From NCBI RefSeq assembly GCF_021462225.1, contig NC_061798.1, positions 25,335,320 to 25,399,319 of the forward strand: DNA of 64,000 nucleotides, given 5' to 3'. This DNA is from Girardinichthys multiradiatus (Eukaryota; Chordata; Actinopteri; Cyprinodontiformes; Goodeidae). This document shows positions 1 through 11,790 of the stretch, piece after piece. Under the pieces are notes generated by a model. It was not told where the DNA came from. It saw only the letters and a list, made by a program, of their open reading frames with translations, and did no database searches. Numbering within the stretch: the stretch's first letter is position 1; each line of letters starts with the position of its first letter. A program made the translations under genes and the position numbers.

Positions 1-2215
1 AAAAAACAGAAAATGTCAACTGTTTATGTTTGGAAAAAAATACTTTCTGTTAAAATAATACCATCTTTATTAATTTGGTTATTAACAAAAAAGAGAAAGA
101 AATACAGCATTCATTTACAAGCCCAATCCAATCTATTCTCCTTGCATATTTGTTTTATACAGATACAGATAGATACACAGTAGGGCACCATTTCTTAACA
201 TACTACAATTGTACCTCTAAACTGTAGTGATCAAAACAACAAAAGACAGACACATGCACACATCCACATACAACAGAAAAAAAAGGGGAATGGGGTTGTA
301 GGTGATCATATCAATCAGATGATAAGATGTTTAATGACTTGTAATAGCTCACAAAAGAGCCCCACATCTGCTAAAATTTTCCAAATTTGCACTTTTGAAA
401 TCTTTTAAGACACCTTCTGTTTCTTTGTGATTTTGAGATGTTATGACATTGCTAAAGTTGGACACAATAGGTCTAACAACAAAGGAATAAAATAAAACAC
501 CTGGCTAAAATTATTTTAATGGTTAATATTTTAGATAGAGCAGGGTCAGTTAGTGTATTATTGACTGGAAGCCCAAATATAGCTAACTAGGGGTAAATGC
601 AAACCTAAGTTCCAAGAGCTTTGGAAAGAATGGCTTCAAAAGCTATCAAGTCTTCAACATAAAAAGAATGTCTGACTTAGGTTCCATGGAGTGGCATGAC
701 CTCTCTCACACTGATCCACCACTTGTGAGTAAATTTCACACAGTCAAGACTTTGAGTAGTGAACCCTATACAATACCTTGAACTAAAAAAGCTGTAACTT
801 AGCACAAGGTGTACTGTAGTGGGCATTGAAAATAGCTTTCTCCCACTGTCAAGCCAAAAAGTTTATGCCTACATCTTGTTCCCAGTTAAAAATATAACAA
901 ATGTTTATTGGGTTTGAGAGCCAGCAGTTCCTCCCATGGCTGGGTACTCGGAAGAAAAAGATAAGAGGAAAAAAGAGCATAGGTGCATTGCCGAATTTGA
1001 AAATAACCAAATAAATGATTTCTGGAAGATTTATTTCTGAAGACAGGTCAGAAGAGTTGGAAAAAAATGCCATCCTTATAAAGGTCTTTAAAAGTATTAA
1101 TGCAATGTTGTTTCCATTGTGCATGAGTACCATCAGTCTGGCCAGGGGTGAATAGATGAAACTGTGTGACAGGTATTTGACTGATGCAGATACAAACTTG
1201 CCCCTCCCAGTTACTCCTGTACTGAAACCAGATCTTAAGACTTTACTGCAGAATAATCGCCTAAATGTCATTCATAGTGTTATGTTACATAGACTCCTCA
1301 TTCAGCAGGTTTGTAAGACTCTGACATTTGAAAGACTTGGATAGGAGTAGACACAGCAGAATATGCAGACTTATGAAAAGATAATTAATTAACACACAAT
1401 TATATTCCCAGCAGAGGCTAATGATGGCACAACAATTTAACAAAGACAGTGTTTAAGGTTCCGTTGCCATAATTCACGCATGTTGAAAGCCAATTCTGGC
1501 AGGAGTTAATTGAATCAAACAAGAAATGTTAGCTTCAATAAAATACAATCATGCAACTTACATTCTTTCACCTAAACATGCTTTATTATTTAATTAAAGA
1601 AAAGGGTTGGATTGAGGAATGAGCTTGAAGAGAACACTACAGAAATGTGGCAAGAACGATTGCATAGGATAATAATCAACTGAAAATGAAATCAAATAGC
1701 AAAAGAGATTAGCCAAAAGTAAGAAAGACAAAAATAGATAAATCTGTTGGTCTTCAAGGTCTAAAACTACCAGTCCCATCTTGCAAATTTATTATAGGAA
1801 AGGCAGGCTTGTTACAGGCCTCTGTGCTTCTTGCTTTATAGAGCAAATAAAAGGCAGACATAATTAAGACTACCAAAGGTATAAATCTTGTATGTGAATG
1901 GCCCATTGCACACATCGACCGTGCAAGTAATTTACATGGCCCTTTGAGAATTTGCTCTGCCGTTTTCTTCAACACTCACGAAGGTAATGGTAAAAGAGAA
2001 AGAGAGGGAGAGAGCTATGTTAAATGGAGAAAACCAAGTCACAGAGGGAAGGGTCCACTTCAAAGCAGGGAATGTAATGCAGCTGAAATGCAGGTGAAAA
2101 AAAAATGTTTACTGTCATTTAAAATATACACTGAAACTCTTACACCTGTGTTAAATAGAAATCTGTCAGAGTCTGAGTCTGTATGTATGTGTGTGTGTGT
2201 GTGTTTGGTGTGCTT
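1..2215. other. AT-rich stretch without recognisable gene
   Basis: I see no gene or known element here. The longest open frame is 140 codons on the minus strand (849-1271). It matches no family I know and is not clearly coding. A short (GT)n tract lies near 2188-2204. Confidence 0.5.
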
Positions 2216-2224
2216 GTCTACATA

Positions 2225-3260
2225 ACCATTCAGTGTTTCACAGTTGGTGCTGGAGCTCTCAGGTGCGCTGGATAACAGGTGTCTCCTATATGCTGATTGC
2301 TTGGAGGAGTACTTAAGCGGAAGGCTGCCAGCACTTCGATGCCAGAGTGTTTGCCTTAGTGGTAACAAGCTCAGCCTCTACTGATCTTTTTCTTTGTTTT
2401 TGGAACTTCAAGTAACTTTGTCTTTTTGTCATGGTGGAATGAGTTGATCAAGTCAAACCACAGTTGAACAACAGAAAGTGAGACAGAGACTCTGTTTTAC
2501 TCGCTGAGAGGGCAAGACCAGCTGCACACAGACCAAGATAACAATTGAGTACAGCAAGACACTGGGTCACATTTACATGTGACGGTTAGAATAGAGACAG
2601 AATGTTTCAGACACTGAATTACATCTGCATGTGACTGTTAGAATAGGGAAGAAATGCATGTGAGTGATAATTAGTGAACATTAATGTATATACACTCAAC
2701 CTAACAATTTCGTTCCCACGCAGGATTTTACCTGAGGCTTTGTTTACCTTGCTGAGTTCCGACTTCGTTCCAGAGTTTTTCAGAGCATCTGGATTGTCAA
2801 CTACTGAGTTAAGGATCCATCTTCCTGTGGATTTCTCTCACTACCATCTGTACCTTTCGGACACGGACCAAGCTGGCAGCTTCCCGTTTCCTCCAACTCC
2901 AGGACCCAGGCATCAGCATACCTTGTCCCTTCCTCCATCTCAAACATCAGCACCTGAGCTCCATTTGGCTGGCACCAAGATCACAACAAAGAAGACAACT
3001 GAACAATCTTCCTTTAGCAAGTTAAGACTCTGAATCTCTCTACCCCTGGTGGTTCAAGCTACAACAATTTAGTAAGCCATTTCTCAGATCTCAGTAATCA
3101 GTTACTTCATATTATTCGTTTGTTCACCAGTTCATTCTTCTTCCTTCCCGTACAGTTGGTGTTTCCAGTCCTCAACCCAGATTACTTTGCTGACAATAAA
3201 ATCCATAAAACTTTCTCTTCTGAGTGTTCTCTGTATGTGGGTCAGATCTATACCGAAAAT
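2225..3260 (+). repeat. LTR-like block, possibly a decayed Gypsy-type LTR
   Basis: A moderately GC-richer block has a promoter-like start (ACTTAAG near 2312) followed by 'CAGCACTTCGATGCCAGAG', a layout I associate with teleost Gypsy-type LTRs. A polyadenylation signal AATAAA lies at 3195-3200 and is followed by a T-rich, GTG-containing stretch typical of an R-U5 end. Two near-repeats, 'TTACATGTGACGGTTAGAATAG' type, occur around 2570-2650. I found no matching second LTR and no target duplication. The 119-codon frame at 2674-3033 is proline and serine rich and probably fortuitous. Confidence 0.35.
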
Positions 3261-3302
3261 GACAAAATCTATGTTCATGATATTTCTAAAGGTGTTTTGT
3301 TA

Positions 3303-3334
3303 AATATATATATATATATATATTTTTTTTTTTC
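3303..3334. repeat. (AT)n plus poly(T) microsatellite
   Basis: A run of AT dinucleotides is directly followed by a T homopolymer. Confidence 0.9.
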
Positions 3335-3784
3335 CAAGTCTGACATAAAAAAAACTCCATATAACTATGTTAGGCAGGACCTTAGGACCTCAAACTGAAA
3401 GTCTTGCAAACCATTTCCAAGTCACTAAATACAAACTTTGTTTTATTTAGCTACTGTTCCTAAACTTTTTTCAAACAAGGACAGTACATATTAAAGAACA
3501 AATACACAGTATTTGCAAACATGCCAGGCTAAAGCCTAAGGCCAGTTTCCAGCTGCTTGTCCCTCAGCAGACTGATGTTAACATAGATTTATTATTTATT
3601 TAATACATTACACATATGACCAAATAGACATGCAAAATAATGTAAAACAAAAAGGGAAACACAATTGACACAGAGCATGACAAAATAGGTTTAAGCCCAG
3701 AACAGGAGTAAAGTGACCACATTGAGCATGATTAAGTATATGTCCATAACTATTGTCTATTTAATGCACAATTGATGGCTTAAT

Positions 3785-4150
3785 GCTAAAAATAACCACT
3801 CATTAGAAAAAAGACATGTGAAATACCATCTCTGAACACACATGTTAAACCTTGAAGCAGGTACAGCAGCAGAAGCCCAGAATTGGTGCCACTAATGTTA
3901 GTGATGAACAGAAAATTGAAGCTAAGATATGCACAGGCTCACCAAAATTTGACAATAATCAATTGGAAAAATGCTGCCTGGTCCAAAACTTGTAACTTCA
4001 GCTGAGACATTCAAATGATACATTCAGAATTTGGAATAAACAGCATCAATCCTGCCTGTATGGAACATCGGTTCAAGCTGCTGGTGGTGATGTAATGGTG
4101 TGGGGGATATTTTCTTGGCACACATTGTGTACCAAAAGCCCTATTTAAAA

Positions 4151-4182
<32 letters not shown>

Positions 4183-4442
4183 AGTATTGTTGCAGATATA
4201 GTGCAACAATACATACAATATATACAGGAAAATGCCCCATGTGACAAAGCTCAAATCTTCTCAAACTGATTCTCTGAACATGCCAGTCTACTCCACCCAC
4301 AAGATCTCAGTCAAATAGAGCACTTTTGGGATGTGGTGGAATGTTAGATTTGCATCATTATGAATTAAGGTAAAAGGGGGTAAAACTTGGTACTAGCACG
4401 CTTTTACAGTGCCTGGTAAGCGCAAAGCTGCAGTGTTCATTC
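3785..4442 (+). pseudogene. Decayed Tc1-like transposon, 3' two-thirds
   Basis: Tc1/mariner transposases cut and paste their own element at TA sites. This plus-strand remnant keeps the order of the family seen better preserved at 19460-20644. It has the 'AATACCATCTCTGAA' segment, 'TCACCAAAATTTGACAATA', the GTAATGGTGTGGGGGATATTTTC block (VMVWGIFS-like), and 'AATAGAGCACTTTTGGGATG', which corresponds to the PIEHFWD region carrying the catalytic glutamate. It ends with a degraded copy of the right terminus (GGTACTAGCA followed by GCCTGGTAAG). Frames are broken throughout, and a poly(A)/(TA)n expansion interrupts it at 4147-4182. The 5' terminal repeat is missing. It is an old dead copy. Confidence 0.7.
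4147..4182. repeat. Poly(A)-(TA)n tract inside the Tc1 remnant
   Basis: About 22 A residues are followed by seven TA units. They sit inside the transposase remnant, where other copies have coding sequence. Confidence 0.9.
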
Positions 4443-6232
4443 TGAGTAATTTCCTGACATGGTAAGTTAAATCTACGGCAACCTGGCATTGCTGGAGATC
4501 ATGTTGCATATGCTAGAATATCCATTTTACGATAGAACAGTGTTTTAATGTTACTTTCTTATGGCTACAAATCCTGATCTCTATAAAAAAAACTTGAGGC
4601 TGATACAGTGAGTGTGGTTGATATAAACAGGAACAGTTGTCAGCGTAGCAGTACAAAAGAACACCAAAAACACTGATAAATTAGAGCTCTAAAAAAAAGG
4701 AATTTGAAAGAAATAATTTATTGCCTCATTTACAATAAAAAGCAGTGCATGCAAAACATCAACCATTTGTTCAATTGTCAGCAATGAGTATCAACTTACA
4801 CATGTGCAGACTAGTGAACATCCAGGGAAATCAGAGCTTTATGGTTTAAAACATTCAACAAAAACAAAACGTTTTATTGTAAATCCATTTAAAAGTTTCA
4901 GATTCAATTTCAATCAAACAAATAAGCTCCTTCAATATTTTTTGGAATATCCCAAAATTGACAAAGCTAATACTGTTTTTGTTCATTTAAACCTTACGTT
5001 ACCATAAGAAAACGTGTTCAGTTCAATAAATATTCATCCTCAACCTGGCAATTATAAACATAAAAAGAAGAACCCCAGCACATTTAATAAAAATACATTC
5101 CAAACAAATGTAGAGGTTAACAACGATTGTTTCCTGAATGAAGACAAGTAATTAGGTTTGCAATACTGTTACCTTGTCTCTGGCGGGTCAATAACTTTCT
5201 TGGCTTCAGGTTGTAACTATGGTAATTATTTCCTTAATAATGTGTAATTCTACATCTTACATGCATGTTATTAGAGAATGAAACCATGTGAACCTTTTTG
5301 GGTGCAGAGAGGTTTGACTTGAACATTGTTTAACAGACAACTTGAAAAGTCACGCAAAAGGATCAATGTACCTTTTTCCCCTTTTTTAAATATATAAATC
5401 ACACCAAAAATAATTACGCTAAATGTCAAACTACAAAAAGAAAAGCTTTTGTCAATCTGAACTATGTAGCAATCCAGTTGGAGAGTAAGGACTGCTTTCA
5501 GCAGGGTCGGAAACCATACAACCAGAAAGTTGCTTCTGCAAAGGTTGCTTGTGAGTTTACGATTTATTTTGAGATTTAATTTTAAATTACTTCCAGTCTC
5601 AAAATGTTTCTCTGAACTGTGCCACATAGCAAGACGTCTTCTATAGTGGCATGAGTAAGCAGCATGTAAGACAATTGTAGAATCCAGGAAAGAAGCTAAG
5701 CTATACTTTCACCACCCCTACAGGTGTTAACTCATTCGTTTGAAGATAGTCTTAATTGGGTGCAGTTGGGGTGGTTGTGGTAGCTAGGGAGGTAAGAGCC
5801 CATCGTTTGAAATCCTCCCCCTCTAATTTAAGGAGGAGTAAAAAGGAGAGCGAAAGAGGTTTAATTGATCCCCCAGTGGTAAATGTAACCTGGCATCCCC
5901 CTCAGATAAGGCGGGGAGATGTGAGATGTTCAAGACTGGCTTACCCTCTAAAGTCAAGCATCACCACACATGAATGGCTCTCTATTATCTGCTGATTTTT
6001 ATACTGTAAAATAGATGGCTTTTAATTGATCTAACAAGATCATAACACATATATCATCCTCATTGAATCTACTTTTTTAAGTGCTTTTTTAAAAACAGAA
6101 TAATTCTAAAGAATGGGTAAACATGTTTTTTGTAAAATGCACATCGAACTTATCTAAAAGACAGTCCCTGTAAACTAATTCTGCAATCCAATTTATGTAT
6201 TTACTTCAGAAACAGATTAAAATCATTCAATC
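4443..6232. other. Unannotated AT-rich DNA
   Basis: No gene or element is recognised. A slightly GC-richer patch at about 5750-5960 has short open frames only. The 118-codon minus frame (5271-5627) shows no family features. Confidence 0.5.
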
Positions 6233-6897
6233 TATAATGCCTTACAAAAGTATTCATACCGCTCAAACTTTTCCACATTTTATAATGTTGCAACCACAAA
6301 CTTGTATCACATCAACTCCGACAAGCTTCTCTCTTCTTATTGATGCAACGCATTCCTACAGCATGATGCACCCACCACATGTCACCAATGGGGGTAAAGT
6401 GTTCAATGTGTTGTACAGTGGTACATGTGAGCCAAAAACTTAAATTTTGGTCTGAAATACCAAAGCACCTTCTGTTATATTTGCTCTATCCTTTTATATG
6501 GCTTGAGACAAATTGTAAATGGGATTCATTATGACTCCTCCATATAGGTGAGATATGAGCAATAAATAAAATAGCTGTTATGTCACCACAATCCCCCACC
6601 TGTGCTGTGGATCTCCAGAGGTATCTTGGCTGCCTCTCTGACTAAAACTCTCCTTGGTGGGCCTGTCAGTTTACATGGACTTGGGTTTGCAGTTGCACCA
6701 TACTCTGTTTTCAGAAGAGTGATTGAAGAGTGAGGCATGAGATGTTCACTTCTAAAATTTTTATTTGTAAAAAAATCATGATCCTCTTTCTTCAGCTTCA
6801 CAAAAACATGATACTTTGTGTTAGTATTTCTCAAATTCCTATAAAATACAAAATTTGGAAAAGGTTCAAGGAATATAAGTAATTTTGCACGACACTG
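6233..6897 (-). mobile_element. Internally deleted Tc1-like element
   Basis: The left end 'TGCCTTACAAAAGTATTCAT' and the right end near 6880-6897 ('TTGCACGACACTG', read inward) are degraded inverted copies of the terminus of a very common teleost Tc1 family. Between them, two minus-strand transposase pieces survive: a segment near 6360-6400 ('ACCACATGTCACCAATGGGG') and the N-terminal helix-turn-helix region near 6585-6740 ('TGTGGATCTCCAGAGG', 'GGCCTGTCAGTTTACATGGAC'). About half of the usual 1.6 kb element is gone, including most of the DDE domain. The same family recurs at 55410 and at 63108 to the window end. Confidence 0.7.
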
Positions 6898-7429
6898 TGA
6901 ATAAAATTTAGGAAAATCAGTACCAGAGTGGCTATCATTGGTGGCTATAATTAATGTGTGCAATGCTTTTATGTGTTTGATATTATAACTGCCTATGCTT
7001 CAATGCTGTGCATTATTTTTAAATTTCTTGTTATGAATACACTGCTGTAAGTTTCTCCGTATGGTTTACATCTACAGGACTTCTTTACATGCTTTACTGT
7101 AATAAGTTCACAATCAGTTAAATAATCAGTCCAATGTTCTGGTATTTTTAAGATGGTCCCTCTTTACAGAAATCGTTTTCTATAAAGTTTTCCTGCCCTT
7201 GTGGGTGCATGATGCGATTGAGGTCAGCCTATAATTTATGCTGTATTTAGTCAATTCAAATAATTATTTGTGCCCATGATGTACACATCATTTGACATGC
7301 CATTGCTATCTGTGGATAAAGGCTTTAAAATAAGAGAAGTACAATCACTAAGGTTCATGTTGACTAAGTATTACAAAAAATATTACTAAAGGCCAAAACA
7401 AAAATACGTAGAATGGTTTGAACATGTTA
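6898..7429. other. Unannotated AT-rich DNA
   Basis: No gene, RNA or mobile element is recognised in these roughly 530 bases. Confidence 0.5.
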
Positions 7430-7700
7430 GGATCAGTGATGGGAAATAACAGTGTTAAAATAAACATCATTACAAACAGCGTTACTTTTTGCCTGACAAC
7501 AGGTAGTCCACCAGATTACAATGCCATTATCGTTACTGACAGTAAAATGTGGTGCGGGTGCATCACTATAATTCAGCACAGTGTTGAAGCTGTCTTCATC
7601 TGACTGGGAGCTAAGGTGGCAAAAACAATCTCATACGTGCTGTTGATTGGCTGAGGTGGCGTAACATAGTCATGGCAAACCAACCAGGGGCAAATTTGGA
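7430..7700. mobile_element. Possible hAT-like terminal remnant
   Basis: It begins 'CAGTGATGGGAAATAACAGTG' and soon contains 'GCGTTACTTTTTGCC'. This CAGTGNTGGGNAA and 'GTTACTTTTTG' signature is characteristic of one group of teleost hAT elements and their short derivatives. The rest of the block (TTGATTGGCTGAGGTGGCGTAACATAG near 7640) also resembles the noncoding part of such elements. I found no matching right terminus and no 8 bp duplication, so extent and identity are uncertain. Confidence 0.35.
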
Positions 7701-8535
7701 TGTGTATTCACACACAAACACACATGAACGGTGATCACTCATAATGACAAGGCAGACAAAGACACGGTCTTGAAGAGTCCATATTAATCAAAGTTGCATT
7801 TATTTTTTTAAGAGGAAAGACAGACATTGTTTTTTCCTCAAAGAGAAAGTGGTTCTTCACAATCTGTAAGCCATTTGAATCCAGTGTTGTTTTTGTCAAC
7901 GTTGACACCCCTTTTGTATGACAATAATGAGACAATGACAAGCCAAACATGGCTCTTTGATGACTAAAACATGACCTGCTAATGTCAATCCATTAGCTTA
8001 TGCGTGTTGCTGTTGTGAATAACAAGTAGGAATTTTTGTACATCCAGCAAAGTCATATTGACCCATCTTTGAGTTACTGTCTGAAACATAGAGGAAAATG
8101 CAGCATTTCATACCTGTTGCTGTTCCCCATGTGTGTAAATGAACAGCACACTTGGCTTCTGTAATGTTAGCAGAATGTTTAGTCATGTTTATATTCAATT
8201 ACGGTGTGTCCATCCTTTTGTTTGTTTATGTTCTGTCAGCATGTTGCAATGGGTTAAACAGGTCGAGTTATATGTGCTATTTTTGCTTTGCTTGTTTGAT
8301 AATTAAGGCCATTCTATTTCTGAACATGGTAGTATTTGTTTTTTAAATCCTTCAGTCGGAGACAAAAGGAGACAATTTAGTCTGAAGTTATATTGAGGTT
8401 ATGCTTTGCACAATGGCACATTTTGATGATAGACAGGGGAAATGTCATGACCAAAGGCTATATATATGCAGAAGGAGTCCTGCAATCCCAATCAGGACTT
8501 TTATTTGACCACATACCCTTTCATGAGGCGAAAAA
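7701..8535. other. Unannotated DNA
   Basis: Short open frames only (71, 66, 64 codons), none recognisable. No terminal repeats were found. Confidence 0.45.
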
Positions 8536-8980
8536 CATATTTCAATCCTGTAAAGACTCACAATAAAAAACACAAAGATGCAGATTAGAGACGTTAAATA
8601 GCGGATGTTTATTTCTTTGGCGCTCGGACCCCGGACCAAGACATGAATGCTATAAATGACAATAACTTGAATTGATGATTTAGGATTAGAGATGTCTTCC
8701 CCCCCTGGGATCTGATACTGGTGATGGAGTGGAGGCGCGATAATAAGGGAGTTGGAAGGAGCTAGGAAGCCAGATGGTCGCAATGGGGTGGAGGAGGGTC
8801 GAAGCTCGGCGGGAGAGCTGGGAGATCTATAGTTGGAGGTCCTTAAAAGCGAAGCCTTGAAGGGTGATTGGCTGAGGAGGAATGCAGTATTGATGCTGAT
8901 TGGTTGGAGCGGAGACGCATGATGGAGTCATAGTACGGAGCCAGTGGTGGAGGTGAGTCTTCCAGATTGAATTTTCGTCA
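8536..8980 (-). repeat. Dispersed LTR-like repeat, copy 1
   Basis: This block and 47801-48225 are clearly copies of one sequence. They share the start 'TTTCAATCCTGTARAGACTC', the middle 'GATACTGGTGATGGAG' and 'GGGGTGGAGGAGGGTCGAAG', and the end 'ATTGAATTTTCGTCA'. Read on the minus strand, both begin TGACGAAAATTC, carry CCAAT boxes (near 8862 and 8903 here), then a TTTAAA or TTTTAA TATA-like box, then AATAAA, and stop shortly after a T-rich stretch. That order is what an LTR would show, hence the minus orientation. The copies differ by many substitutions and small indels. I found no internal coding region and no clear target duplication, so solo LTR is only an inference. Confidence 0.6.
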
Positions 8981-8988
8981 AAACTCCA

Positions 8989-9028
8989 TTTGGCACAATT
9001 GTGTCACATTTAGCTAAATTGTGCCAAA
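8989..9028. repeat. Perfect inverted repeat (hairpin)
   Basis: TTTGGCACAATT at 8989-9000 is exactly complementary to AATTGTGCCAAA at 9017-9028, with a 16-base loop. It lies 8 bases beyond the end of the LTR-like repeat and is absent beside the second copy. Confidence 0.8.
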
Positions 9029-10089
9029 ATGCTAGCTCCGTCTGGCACATTGTCCGCTAAACCTTTGCAGAAAAAATATGCTTCAACTGATTCAGTCTAA
9101 AAGTTTGCATTTAGACTTTATAACTGTGGAGCTATACTTGATTTATTTCAGTAATGTAAAACAACATTTTGTGTAATTCAATTGCAAAGTTACTGATGTA
9201 AAAAAATAAGGAAGGAAGCTGATTTGGAGTGGCCTCGGTCAAAAAAATCTCTTGGATCTAGTGTCTCCTTAATCTGCTTGGATTCATTTTGAAATTGAAC
9301 CATCATACTGCTAATTCAAGCCTTTGTTATAAAATTGATTCAACATATCTCTGCAGAGTCCATGTAAAACATATATGATGTAAACAAATCTGAAACAGTA
9401 ACACTTGATTGCCAGATGAAAGTGCCAGCTCTACAGCACTTGCCAAAGCAATTCAATTAGACGTTAATTTTCCAAACCTGTTTTGTCTGTTCGGGCTGGG
9501 TTGGATCTTATCCCAGTTATCAGTAGGCAGAAGGCAGAGAAGACCCGGAACATTTCACAAGTCCAGAGCCAGCACACACAAGGGTTGTTTAAAACCACCA
9601 CCTAACCCACAGCTTCTCAATGTTAAATGTTGGTACCCTTAAAGTGTGTTGCCTTGAGTGTACCAGGGGCATTATGTCCCATTTTCCTTTTGTTTTTGCA
9701 ATTTATTTTTCTTTTTTTGTATGCTAAACATTGTCGCAGTTGTCAGCAATGTTGTTGCCCCTCAGAGAGAAGGGGTGTGGGGTGGGGTGTGGGGGTTGTG
9801 GTTGTTTGTCCTGTGGGTCTCTGTGATCTCACTTACTGATCACTACAGACAGGCACCATCCAACTGTGAAATTCAGTGGTTATAGAAGATACACAGTTGG
9901 ATTGAATTACTGAAGGAGGTACTACTCTTTGGACTTCCAATGTTTCAACCTGGAGTTGTATCCTTGTGACACAAGTAGGAGTCCTTTCACTTAGTTGAGT
10001 CTTTAAGTTCCCTGTAATAACATCCTGGAATTGGCTCTTTAAAGAGTTTCTATCAATATTCCGATCTATAGAGAAGCAGTTGCGACCTA
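9029..10089. other. Unannotated DNA with a G-quadruplex motif
   Basis: No gene is recognised. The plus strand at 9772-9795 has four runs of four or more G separated by TGT, T and TGT, a canonical quadruplex motif. Open frames of 70-77 codons around it are byproducts of the skewed composition. Confidence 0.55.
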
Positions 10090-10740
10090 TTTTCGACCTA
10101 ACCTAAGTGTTTGATACAATACACTGGATTAGTGTATCAGGAGTTGTTTTCATTATACTGTACATGGCTGATATACCATATTTGTGATCTCATCCTTGTC
10201 TGGTCCTGTTTGGTGTACCCCAAGATTCTGTTTTGGGATTTGTTTTTGTTATATCTGCTCCCTGTTGGACACATTCTGTCAGCTTTTGCAGACATCTCTT
10301 ATCCAAATTATGCAGATGATTATCGGTTGTATAACCCTCCTTTCACCCCAATGAATTCTCTAAACTACACACTTTACAAAAGTGACCGATGTAGTCAAAA
10401 AGAGGTTGGCTGACAGTTTCATCAGTCCAACAACAAAAAAACCCCTGAAATATTTATCTTTCCATCAGAAAGATCTATTTGTAAGATTAAGAAGAACCTG
10501 GAACCTCCTGATCCTTTAGCAAAATCCTTTATTAAAATGTAAAATCTTGGGATAACATTGACTCTGGTCTTAAATTGGAGCCATCTCGTATCAGCTTTAT
10601 CGTTGTATTAATCACATGGGAAATATTGCCAATCTGATGGTGATTTTAAACCAAAGCTGTTTGAGCTGTGTTGGATAGACTGGAGTTTATTTCCTCATAC
10701 AGTCTGCTTTGCTTGGATGTAATCTAAAAAATGTAAATCC
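10090..10740 (+). pseudogene. Non-LTR reverse transcriptase fragment, L2/Rex1 type
   Basis: LINE reverse transcriptases copy their own RNA at a nicked genomic site. Diagnostic palm motifs survive in order: 'FDTI' near 10110 (start of the DxxxAFD region), GVPQDSVLG at 10212-10238 (family GVPQGSVLGP), and the catalytic YADD box at 10309-10320, in the frame PNYADDYRLY. Downstream, 'IFPSERSICKIK' and 'NLGITLDSGL' (10460-10570) correspond to the region after the palm in L2/Rex1-like elements. GVPQ and YADD are in different frames, and several stops follow, so the copy is dead. The thumb and C-terminal part appear to resume at 11431. Confidence 0.7.
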
Positions 10741-11430
10741 TCACAAAACACAGTAGCATGTCATAACCATCTTTTAAAAACATTTCTGTCATAAAACCAC
10801 ATAGATTAGGTGTCTCTTAGCTCACTCAGACTATTGGTAAATAATTAGAGGAGATGGTGGTATCCTTTGCAACTTTGAGTGTACAAAAAACATAGCCTAC
10901 AGTGCTGGACGACTAGAGGTGTCGTGTGACATTAACATCGGCAAAATGCGTAGGTCTCCCCATAATGTTCTTTTCAAAATAATAATGGCAGAAAAACTCA
11001 GTGTTGCTATCCCGTTTTTAGCTGAGCAAATGCTGTATACTTAAATTTTATAGCTCACCTTAATCTTCTCACTGAAAATGTCTTGTTAGTTTATGCTTGT
11101 AAATCCCACAGCTGGCTGATGGCACAAACCATATTTCATTGCTACACTGTCTTTTTCTGTAGTGATGCATTAATTTCCTGAACACAAAGCAACATGCTGC
11201 ATAGCTCACTGCCTTGCATGCTGCTCATGCTGAGCACCTTCATATGATATGCAAAACAAGCAAGTGATGTGACTTCATGACTGACAAGGTGGATTGGTAC
11301 TCTTTTAAAAGGATAATGTGAAAGACAACAAAACCATATGAAGTTGTGAGTTCTTCCAAAGACTATCCTGGGGTGAAAACACCATAGGGTTCATTGTTTC
11401 ACATCCTGAAGTAACTTAAAATAATTATTC
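10741..11430. other. Sequence between two LINE pieces
   Basis: About 690 bases separate the palm part and the C-terminal part of what looks like one LINE. They show no LINE motifs and may be an insertion, or LINE sequence too decayed to read. Confidence 0.4.
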
Positions 11431-11790
11431 ATGTTTTTGTTTCATTAAATCTGGGTTATTGCAATGTAGTTTACATATGTCTTAAAAACACCTCCATTGA
11501 ACATTGTGAAGTTGTTCAGAACGCTCTTCCCAGGCTTCTGACATCCAAGTCTTCACATGTGACTCCACTGCTGATGATTACATTGGCTTTTTTACATTTT
11601 TAAAGTTTTGTACCTATTGGAGGAGCTACTCACAGTGAGGTACCAGGTTAAACTCAAAAACCTCTTTATCCACAAAGCCCCAGCACACCTCTAATATCCT
11701 GTGGGGAAAAAAATGATACATTGCCTTTTCATCAGTAGCCCCCTGACTCGAGAACTCCTCCTTTGCACCTGACAATCTGTAGTTTCCTTT
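11431..11790 (+). pseudogene. L2/Rex1-type LINE, C-terminal part
   Basis: The frame reads LGYCNVVYICLKN (family LDYCNSLxxGL), then VVQNALPRLLTS (family VQNAAARLLT) and SHVTPLL. These are the hallmark C-terminal blocks of L2/Rex1-type ORF2. Further on, VKLKNLFIHKAPAHL and FSSVAP recall the family's FKALHGLAPxYL and FSxxAPxLWN blocks. Frameshifts and stops are frequent. It probably belongs with the reverse transcriptase fragment at 10090-10740. No polyadenylated 3' end could be placed. Confidence 0.65.

Noticed and set aside
849..1271. 140-codon minus-strand frame
   Set aside because: No recognisable family, signal or domain; composition is ordinary AT-rich DNA, and frames of this size occur by chance in 64 kb.
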